A DNA stretch of 17,558 nt. Origin: JAJFTV01 sp964532655 (GTDB lineage Bacteria; Chloroflexota; Anaerolineae; Anaerolineales; Anaerolineaceae). This document shows, in pieces, positions 8,505 through 14,179 of the stretch. Position 1 is the first letter of the stretch. Every line of letters starts with the position of its first letter. Below the pieces are notes generated by a model. The model ran no database searches. It worked only from the letters and a program-made list of their open reading frames with translations, and was not told where the DNA came from. The stretch spans positions 1 to 17,558 of the forward strand of contig CAZHMZ010000072.1 in the NCBI GenBank assembly GCA_964532655.1, written 5' to 3'. The translations under genes and the position numbers were made by a program.

Positions 8505-8517
8505 GTGATAATATAAT
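8505..8517 (+). promoter_or_regulatory. Candidate extended -10 region for the UbiA-mevalonate unit, possibly leaderless
   Basis: An extended -10 TGTGATAAT (8504-8512 region) overlaps a perfect TATAAT (8512-8517), with the ATG of the UbiA gene at 8521. Initiation from GATAAT would fall at about 8519-8521, at the start codon itself. No -35 box or Shine-Dalgarno is visible. The extended TGn motif can compensate for a poor -35 in known promoters. Confidence 0.4.
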
Positions 8518-8520
8518 CAC

Positions 8521-9390
8521 ATGCTCCAGGGATTAATCAAATCATTGCGGCCTCGCCAGTGGATCAAAAACGTCTTCCTGCTGGCGGCGATTGTATTTGA
8601 CCGTCAGCTCACCAATGTGGATGCGGTTTTGCGTACGCTGCTGGGTGTAGTGATTTTTTCGTTGCTGTCCAGCAGCATTTATCTGCTCAACGACATCGCT
8701 GACCTGGAAGCAGACCGGCTTCACCCGGTCAAGCGCAATCGCCCCATCGCAAGGGGGATTGTCTCGGTAAAAGTAGCAGTCGCCGCGGCCATATTCCTCA
8801 TTTTGGTCACCCTCATCCCCGCTTTCGTGCTCTCGGTGCAGTTTGGCCTGATTTGCCTGCTTTACTTTCTCGTTAATCTCGCATATTCCAAATGGCTCAA
8901 GCATCTTCCCCTCATCGATGTGATGGTGCTGGCTTCCGGGTATGTACTGCGAGTGGCAGCCGGTGTATCGTTGATTGTGGTGGAGCGCTTTTCGCCATGG
9001 CTGTATGTGGTGACTACCCTGTTTGCCCTGTTTGTGGGTCTGGGAAAACGCCGTGGCGAGTTGAGCCTGTTACAAACTGAAAACCACGCGCATCGGCGCG
9101 TGCTGGATGGATACACCATCCCGTTTCTGGACCAGTTGATTACCATTGTCTCCAGCACAGCCATCGTCGCCTACAGCCTGTATACCTTCTCGGCTCCCAA
9201 TCTGCCCGAAAATCACACCATGATGCTGACCATCCCCTTTGTTCTGTACGGGGTATTCAGATACCTGTATCTGGTGCAGGTGAAGTTGCTGGGCAGCGCT
9301 CCTGAAGAACTCGCTCTTTCTGACCGGCCTCTGCAAATCACCTTTCTCCTGTGGGGGCTGCTGGTTTTGATGATCTTTTACTTAAGTTGA
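8521..9390 (+). CDS. UbiA-family prenyltransferase, polyprenyl-phosphate phosphoribosyltransferase-like
   Basis: A 289-residue membrane protein with about eight or nine helices. The first Asp-rich motif is NDIADLEAD (Asn57, Asp58, Asp61, Asp65), followed by RLHPVKRNRPIA, and the second conserved segment is YSKWLKHLPLIDVMVLASG (Asp133). The opening SLRPRQWIKN and these motifs match the branch containing mycobacterial decaprenyl-phosphate phosphoribosyltransferase better than UbiA, MenA or chlorophyll synthases. That enzyme joins 5-phosphoribosyl diphosphate to a polyprenyl phosphate, the first step to lipid-linked arabinose. Being first in a unit with mevalonate kinase and isopentenyl phosphate kinase fits use of a polyprenyl substrate. 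The acceptor is unproved. No Shine-Dalgarno is seen; the ATG nearly abuts a -10 box. Confidence 0.85.
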   Translation: MLQGLIKSLRPRQWIKNVFLLAAIVFDRQLTNVDAVLRTLLGVVIFSLLSSSIYLLNDIADLEADRLHPVKRNRPIARGIVSVKVAVAAAIFLILVTLIPAFVLSVQFGLICLLYFLVNLAYSKWLKHLPLIDVMVLASGYVLRVAAGVSLIVVERFSPWLYVVTTLFALFVGLGKRRGELSLLQTENHAHRRVLDGYTIPFLDQLITIVSSTAIVAYSLYTFSAPNLPENHTMMLTIPFVLYGVFRYLYLVQVKLLGSAPEELALSDRPLQITFLLWGLLVLMIFYLS

Positions 9391-9408
9391 AATCTTACTG
9401 ATTGCCTT

Positions 9409-10374
9409 ATGCCCGCCATCTCCGCTTCTGCTCCAGGAAAAATCATCCTCTTTGGTGAACACGCCGTGGTGTACTCGCGGCCCGCAATTGCCATACCGGT
9501 GATGCAGCTCAGAGCGACTGCGTACTTTCAGGCCGATCCTGCATCCACGACCGGCGGCGTCCATCTATACGCACCGGATATTGCTCTCAAGGCTGTCCTG
9601 ACCGATTTACCGATCGGTCACCCCTTCCGGGTGCTTTTCCAGATCGTTCAGGATCAACTTGGCATCGATCACATTCCTGCCATGCATGTGAAAATCCACT
9701 CGGATATCCCCATGGCAGCCGGTTTTGGCTCGGGGACTGCCGTCTCCGTGGCGCTGATCCGCGGATTAACCCGCTTTCTGGGTATCGAGTTGACCCCGGC
9801 CAAAATTTCAGCTTTGGCGTTTGAGGTAGAGAAGATCTACCACGGCAACCCCTCCGGGGTGGATAACACCGTAGTAGCCTTTGAACGCCCGGTGTATTTT
9901 TTGAAAGGCCAGCCGCCCAAACCGTTGATCCCCGGTCGTGATATGACCTTTATCATCGCAGACAGCGGCATCAAAAGTAAAACCTCCGGGGTGGTGGAAC
10001 AGGTGCGCCTGAACCGGGAGAAAAATCCCAAACAGGTGGATGCCATTTTTGATTCCATCGCGGCAATCACCCAGACTGCCAAAGAAGTGCTGGTGGATGG
10101 CATGCAGAACCGTGTGGGTACGTTGATGAACCAGAACCAGAAATTCCTGGTTCAACTGGGTGTCTCCTGTGACCCGCTCGACCGGTTGGTTAAAGCCGCT
10201 CAGGAAGCGGGCGCGTTGGGTGCAAAATTATCCGGCGCCGGCCAGGGAGGAAATGTGATCGCCCTGGTGCAGGACACTGATGCGGGGAAAGTCAGAACGG
10301 CGTTGATGCAAGCCGGCGCCGTGAACGTCTTTCAGACTGTTCTTTCACGGCTTGAAAGGAGTTCCGGCTCCTGA
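9409..10374 (+). CDS. mvk: Mevalonate kinase (GHMP family)
   Basis: A 321-residue GHMP kinase. Motif 1 is SAPGKIILFGEHAVVYSRPA (Lys11, Glu17), the classical mevalonate kinase N-terminus. Motif 2 is IPMAAGFGSGTAVSVA (about 100-115), Pro-rich loop and glycine-rich ATP site, with Gly where a second Ser is usual. The catalytic-base Asp is Asp152 in GNPSGVDNTV, and motif 3 is KLSGAGQGGN (273-282). It phosphorylates mevalonate to mevalonate 5-phosphate in the cytoplasm. The gene starts 18 bases after the UbiA gene and ends 3 bases before isopentenyl phosphate kinase, so the next mevalonate-branch step is in the same unit. No strong Shine-Dalgarno precedes the ATG; translation may be coupled to the upstream gene. 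Confidence 0.93.
   Translation: MPAISASAPGKIILFGEHAVVYSRPAIAIPVMQLRATAYFQADPASTTGGVHLYAPDIALKAVLTDLPIGHPFRVLFQIVQDQLGIDHIPAMHVKIHSDIPMAAGFGSGTAVSVALIRGLTRFLGIELTPAKISALAFEVEKIYHGNPSGVDNTVVAFERPVYFLKGQPPKPLIPGRDMTFIIADSGIKSKTSGVVEQVRLNREKNPKQVDAIFDSIAAITQTAKEVLVDGMQNRVGTLMNQNQKFLVQLGVSCDPLDRLVKAAQEAGALGAKLSGAGQGGNVIALVQDTDAGKVRTALMQAGAVNVFQTVLSRLERSSGS
10357..10372 (+). promoter_or_regulatory. Small hairpin holding an AGGAG at the mvk/IPK junction
   Basis: AGGAG (10357-10361) can pair with CTCCT (10368-10372) around a 6-base loop. The AGGAG is the only Shine-Dalgarno-like sequence near the kinase start at 10378 but is 16 bases away, too far unless RNA folding changes the distance. A coupling element is possible; a 5-base stem may be chance. 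Confidence 0.2.
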
Positions 10375-10377
10375 CCC

Positions 10378-11199
10378 ATGGATCCATACACTTATCTCAA
10401 ACTGGGCGGCTCATTACTCACCGAGAAGAAATCGGCGCATACACCACGTCTTGATATCATCGAACGGTGCGCGCTTGAAATCAAACGAGGGTTGGACTGT
10501 ATCCCGGGCCGCATGCTCATTTTGGGACACGGTTCCGGTTCTTTTGGTCATGTACCGGCAAAAAAGTATCAAACCCGCGCAGGAGTGCACACCCCACAGG
10601 AATGGCAGGGTTTTGTGGAGGTGTGGCAGGAAGCCCGCATGCTCAATCAGCTCGTGGTTGATGCCTGCATCAGCGCCGGTCTGCCGGTGATCGCCTTCCC
10701 TCCTTCTGCTACGATTTTAACTCGGCAGGGTGTTGTCCAGTCCTGGAACATGGAACCGCTGCTGGCAGCCGTTCGGCAGGGCATGATTCCTCTCGTCTAC
10801 GGCGATGTGGTCTTTGATTCAACTCTGGGCGGCACCATCCTCTCCACCGAGGATGTGTTTGCGGAGTTGGTCAAACACCTGCCCCCGGCTCGTATATTGT
10901 TAGCCGGCGCTGAAAAAGGGGTGTGGCAGGATTTTCCGAAATGCACTACACTGATTAAGAAGATCGGGTTCACGACGGATGACGAGATCACCCGTTTTGC
11001 CCGTGGATCGGATGTCCCGGATGTGACCGGCGGGATGCAGGAAAAACTCCGTATTCTGATGGGTCTGGTGAAGCAAAATCCAGGCTGTCAGGGGCAGATT
11101 TTTTCCGGGATAGAGCCGGGCAGTATTGAAGCGGCATTATGCGGTGCACAAAACGGTACCACAGTTGCTTTGGATCAAGGTGATAGTGAGGGAGGATAA
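10378..11199 (+). CDS. Isopentenyl phosphate kinase (amino acid kinase family)
   Basis: A 273-residue amino acid kinase-fold protein. It opens with YLKLGGSLLTEKKS (Lys8 and the glycine-rich loop), then has LGHGSGSFGHVPAKKY, where the His after GSFG (His58) is the residue that marks isopentenyl phosphate kinases against glutamate, aspartate and UMP kinases. Later elements are PLVYGDVVFDSTLGGTILST and VPDVTGGMQEKL, both usual in this group. It should convert isopentenyl phosphate plus ATP to isopentenyl diphosphate, closing the alternative mevalonate route first known from archaea and also shown in Chloroflexi (Roseiflexus). It follows mvk with a 3-base gap. The required phosphomevalonate decarboxylase is not in the window. 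Confidence 0.92.
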   Translation: MDPYTYLKLGGSLLTEKKSAHTPRLDIIERCALEIKRGLDCIPGRMLILGHGSGSFGHVPAKKYQTRAGVHTPQEWQGFVEVWQEARMLNQLVVDACISAGLPVIAFPPSATILTRQGVVQSWNMEPLLAAVRQGMIPLVYGDVVFDSTLGGTILSTEDVFAELVKHLPPARILLAGAEKGVWQDFPKCTTLIKKIGFTTDDEITRFARGSDVPDVTGGMQEKLRILMGLVKQNPGCQGQIFSGIEPGSIEAALCGAQNGTTVALDQGDSEGG

Positions 11200-11202
11200 A
11201 CC

Positions 11203-12354
11203 ATGTTGTTTACACGCATGAAACTGGAAGATATTGAAGACCGAACGTTGGCCGGTTATGCCACCCACTCCAGCATGTCGCGCGGGCGCATGCACCCTGA
11301 TGGCGAACCAGAATACCGCACCATTTTTCAACGCGACCGCGACCGGATTATCCACACCACCGCCTTCCGCCGATTGGAATATAAAACCCAGGTGTTCATC
11401 AACGACGAGGGTGATTATTACCGCACCCGTCTCACCCACACCATGGAAGTCACCCAGATCGGGCGTACCATCGCCCGGGCGTTGGGGGCTAACGAAGACC
11501 TGACGGAAGCCATTTCCCTGGCGCACGATCTTGGGCATCCCCCTTTTGGCCATTCCGGTGAACGCACCTTGGCCCGACTGATGCTGGAACATGGCGGCTT
11601 TGACCATAACAAGCAGTCTTTTCGCATTGTGACCGAATTGGAACAACGTTATTCCGATTTTCCCGGTTTGAACCTCTCCTGGGAGGTACTTGAGGGGATG
11701 GTGAAGCACGAGACGGAGTATGACCGCTCGGATGCCAAAGATTTCAACCCCGATTTACGGGGGCATATCGAGGCTCAAATCGTCAATATTGCCGATGCGC
11801 TGGCTTACACCGCCCACGATCTGGATGACGGCCTGCGCTCTGAATTAATCCATCCGCGCCAGTTGGAAGGTCTCGAACTGTGGGAATTACTGGTGGATCG
11901 TAATCGCACCAATCCGTACCATATCGATGAACTGGACCGCCATATCCTGATCCGTCAGATGATCGGACTGGAAGTTTCAGATGTGGTGGATAACACCCTG
12001 AAGAATATTCATCAAAGCAGTGTAAAGACCTCTGAAGACGTGCAAAAACTGGCTTATAACGTGGTGGCCTTCAGTGAAGACCTTCACCGCCGCAACCGCC
12101 AGTTGATGGATTTTCTCTACCGCGAACTGTACAACCATTACCGGGTGGTGCGCATGGCTCAAAAGGCCGATCAAACCATCACAGACCTCTTCACTGCCTA
12201 TCAAACCCATCCTGAAATCTTGCCGGATCATATCCAGCAGGCGGTTCAAAAGCGCGGTCTGGAACGTACCATCTGCGATTATATTGCCGGCATGACCGAC
12301 CGTTATGCCATTGATGAATACAAAAAGCTTTTTGAGCCTGGGCGGCTTCCATAA
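11203..12354 (+). CDS. dgt: Deoxyguanosinetriphosphate triphosphohydrolase-like HD protein
   Basis: A 383-residue HD-domain hydrolase. Metal ligands are visible as His79 (TRLTHTMEV), His108-Asp109 (AHDLGHPPFGH) and Asp198 (NIADALAYTAHDLDDGL). The N-terminal RTIFQRDRDRIIHTTAFRRL is the family's usual lead-in. The enzyme removes triphosphate from dGTP or other dNTPs and so trims the nucleotide pool; substrate range varies in this short-form family. The start at 11203 is well supported by a GGGAGG Shine-Dalgarno 7 bases upstream, better than the internal Met at 11218. It is 3 bases after the isopentenyl phosphate kinase gene, an association with no obvious metabolic reason. No terminator follows. 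Confidence 0.93.
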   Translation: MLFTRMKLEDIEDRTLAGYATHSSMSRGRMHPDGEPEYRTIFQRDRDRIIHTTAFRRLEYKTQVFINDEGDYYRTRLTHTMEVTQIGRTIARALGANEDLTEAISLAHDLGHPPFGHSGERTLARLMLEHGGFDHNKQSFRIVTELEQRYSDFPGLNLSWEVLEGMVKHETEYDRSDAKDFNPDLRGHIEAQIVNIADALAYTAHDLDDGLRSELIHPRQLEGLELWELLVDRNRTNPYHIDELDRHILIRQMIGLEVSDVVDNTLKNIHQSSVKTSEDVQKLAYNVVAFSEDLHRRNRQLMDFLYRELYNHYRVVRMAQKADQTITDLFTAYQTHPEILPDHIQQAVQKRGLERTICDYIAGMTDRYAIDEYKKLFEPGRLP

Positions 12355-12397
12355 TCAAAAAGCACAATTTCAGGTAAAATTGCACAGCTCATGATTA
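12352..12397. repeat. Nested inverted repeats after dgt
   Basis: Outer arms TAATCA (12352-12357, overlapping the dgt stop) and TGATTA (12392-12397) enclose inner arms CAATTT (12365-12370) and AAATTG (12377-12382) with a 6-base centre. There is no T-run after either stem, so it is not a standard terminator. A -10-like TAAAAT (12375-12380) lies within the inner repeat. Could be an operator or chance. Confidence 0.25.
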
Positions 12398-12513
12398 GCA
12401 GCCGGTCCGGTTTTATGCGTCAGAAGCCCATTTGGGGATTCTACCAGGTCGCGAGAACCAGAACACGTTTGCAACAGTATTACCGGTTTGCCAGCCATGA
12501 AGCCCAGGGATGA
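12391..12513 (+). CDS. Possible 40-residue small protein upstream of greA, unknown
   Basis: An ATG at 12391 opens 40 codons ending in TGA at 12511-12513, within the 184-base gap between dgt and greA. The product is basic and aromatic, with IWGFYQVARTRTRLQQYYRF in its centre and no membrane helix or Cys. Codon choice looks like the neighbours. A second Met lies at codon 9. There is no Shine-Dalgarno; a TAAAAT ends 10 bases before the ATG, so it could be read from a very short leader. An open frame of this length is expected by chance at roughly one in six or seven, so it stays a candidate. I do not recognise it. Confidence 0.25.
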   Translation: MISSRSGFMRQKPIWGFYQVARTRTRLQQYYRFASHEAQG

Positions 12514-12538
12514 TTTTATTGCAGGAGCATGCGAATAA

Positions 12539-13009
12539 ATGGATAATACGCAGCAATATTTGACGGCACAGGGTGCCGAAAAGATGAAAGAGGAATTGAA
12601 TCAACTCAAAACAACCGGACGGGAACAAATCTCGATCCGCCTGAAAGCCGCCATTGAAATGGGCGATCTCTCAGAAAACGCCGATTACACCGCTGCCAAA
12701 GAAGACCAGGCTTTCCTGGAAGGCCGTATTCAGGAGCTGGAGTATATTCTCACCAACGCCATTATTATCGATAAGATTCAAAAAGATAAATCGGTGGTGG
12801 GCGTGGGTGATACCGTAACTCTTCAGGAAGACAATTACCCCGAGGAAACCTATTTTGTGGTGGGATCAAAAGAAGCAGATCCTCGCAATGGGTTGATTTC
12901 GCATAATTCCCCTATTGGTAAAGCCATTATGGGCCACAAAGTGGGTGAAAAAGTAAAAGTAGAGACCCCGGACGGGGCCCTGTATCTGAAGATTATCCGA
13001 ATCGCATAA
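12539..13009 (+). CDS. greA: Transcription elongation factor GreA
   Basis: A 156-residue protein with the full GreA layout: an N-terminal antiparallel coiled coil (about 10-75) with the acidic tip in MGDLSENADYTAAKEDQ (Asp43, Glu46), then a C-terminal FKBP-like domain (about 83-156) with SPIGKAIMGHKVGEKVKV. It binds in the RNA polymerase secondary channel and stimulates transcript cleavage in backtracked complexes. The start at 12539 has AGGAG 11 bases upstream, somewhat far but usable. The gene ends 11 bases before a strong bidirectional terminator. It is in line with dgt but separated by 184 bases, so it may have its own promoter. Confidence 0.97.
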   Translation: MDNTQQYLTAQGAEKMKEELNQLKTTGREQISIRLKAAIEMGDLSENADYTAAKEDQAFLEGRIQELEYILTNAIIIDKIQKDKSVVGVGDTVTLQEDNYPEETYFVVGSKEADPRNGLISHNSPIGKAIMGHKVGEKVKVETPDGALYLKIIRIA

Positions 13010-13020
13010 ATAAAACGTTC

Positions 13021-13055
13021 AAAAGGGGCTGGCGAAATTTTCACCAGCCCCTTTT
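13021..13055. terminator. Bidirectional rho-independent terminator between greA and the facing gene
   Basis: Perfect 12-base arms, AAAAGGGGCTGG (13021-13032) and CCAGCCCCTTTT (13044-13055), flank an 11-base AT-rich loop. The A4/T4 ends give a GC-rich stem with a U-run on either strand, as expected between convergent genes ending at 13009 and 13088. Confidence 0.88.
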
Positions 13056-13087
13056 CAGTTTAATTTCCGAACAGCAATTGCTGTAAA

Positions 13088-14038
13088 TCAGGCTTTCGGC
13101 CAGATGGTCAGATCCATGGTGATGCGGTCAAAGTAGCTGTTTTCAGGTAGCGCGCTCTGTCCGTATGCCAGATCCACAATGCGGGCTTCCAGTTGAAGCG
13201 TGGCGGTTTCCAGAAGGATTACCTTATCCTGTTCAATCAGGACAGGCTCACCCTTGGAGACAACCCGCTGGTTGACGGTGGGATCGTTGAAGGAATACTC
13301 GCTCAACAGCACCTTGGTAACCGTTTGGATATCGTTTTTATCAAACAACCAGATTTCCAATGCGGTCACTTTTTTGGGTTCGCCTACCCCGATGGTTTCG
13401 GTGATACCCACACCGCACTCGCCCAGGAATTCGCCGGTGGGTGAATCCACGCTGAATGAATCATCATACAGATCGTCGCCCACTACATAGGTGGTCATAA
13501 ACTGAGCAATTGGGGTATCGTGATCCACCTCAGCGCGGGGAGCGGTTTCACGAACATCCTGCATCATATCCGCGCGTTTGCTTGCGGCTGAAACAGCCAC
13601 TGGCTGNNNNNNNNNNNNNNNNNNNNNNNNNNNNNNNNNNNNNNNNNNNNNNNNNNNNNNNNNNNNNNNNNNNNNNNNNNNNNNNNNNNNNNNNNNNNNN
13701 NNNNNNGCGCTGAATGCATTCACATCCTCGGCTTTGACACCCTTGCTTTGCACCTGATCCAGCAGCGCCTGAGCGTCATCACCCATTTCAGTCCAGCGAT
13801 TTAAGGCGAGCAGACTGTCCTGGTTGTGGGCATACGAGTCAACCATCATGCTCATCACATCCAGCCTGACATCCTCGCGCAAATGCGCCGGCGCAGCATC
13901 TGTCCACTTCACAGGGAAAAGTCCCCACCCCAGAATGGGCAGTCCAATGATCAAACCAAGCACGAAACCGACGATAGCAGTTACGAGAGGTTTCTTGAGG
14001 CTCTGGCGAATCACCTCGATCGTCGCTTTTAGGTTCAT
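13088..14038 (-). CDS. Membrane-anchored protein of unknown function, interrupted by a sequence gap
   Basis: I do not recognise a named family. The N-terminal part (110 codons, 14038-13707) has a short cytoplasmic start, one Gly-rich membrane helix (about 17-42) and then PVKWTDAAPAHLREDVRLDV and a helical segment ending near the gap. From memory, uncharacterised Chloroflexota proteins share this anchor-plus-W-x-D/N-A pattern; not verified. The C-terminal part (172 residues, 13606-13088) looks like a beta-rich extracytoplasmic domain with VGDDLYDDSFSVDSPTG and FLGECGVGITETIGVGEP. The two parts share a frame only if the true gap length is 100 or differs from it by a multiple of three, so one gene is likely but unproved. 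The start is sound: AGGAGG 7 bases before ATG. It probably follows topA on one transcript, 141 bases downstream. Confidence 0.7.
   Translation of the reverse strand: MNLKATIEVIRQSLKKPLVTAIVGFVLGLIIGLPILGWGLFPVKWTDAAPAHLREDVRLDVMSMMVDSYAHNQDSLLALNRWTEMGDDAQALLDQVQSKGVKAEDVNAFSXXXXXXXXXXXXXXXXXXXXXXXXXXXXXXXXXXQPVAVSAASKRADMMQDVRETAPRAEVDHDTPIAQFMTTYVVGDDLYDDSFSVDSPTGEFLGECGVGITETIGVGEPKKVTALEIWLFDKNDIQTVTKVLLSEYSFNDPTVNQRVVSKGEPVLIEQDKVILLETATLQLEARIVDLAYGQSALPENSYFDRITMDLTIWPKA
13607..13706. other. Assembly gap, 100 N
   Basis: Exactly 100 undetermined bases, the usual placeholder for a scaffold join of unknown length. The real sequence inside the membrane-anchored gene may be shorter or longer, perhaps repetitive or low complexity. 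Confidence 0.99.
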
Positions 14039-14179
14039 TTATTATCCTCCTGCATTGCCGCAAAATATAAAATTAAGGATGTCGGCCTCATGGCATATCG
14101 ATTCTGGCAGGATGCCCATCGAATTAATGCGATGAACCATGAATGGCGGCATACATCCGGAAGGATGCAATAAATATGC

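Noticed and set aside
11137..11709. Minus-strand open frame (190 codons) opposite dgt
   Set aside because: The plus-strand HD motifs explain the coding signal here, and the reverse product has no family features.
14042..14152. 36-codon minus-strand frame between topA and the membrane-anchored gene, in frame with the topA stop
   Set aside because: No Shine-Dalgarno, no protein-like features, and a read-through of this length is expected about one time in ten by chance.
14154..14167. Hairpin CATCC-GGAA-GGATG after topA as a terminator
   Set aside because: Only 5 base pairs and no T-run on the topA strand.
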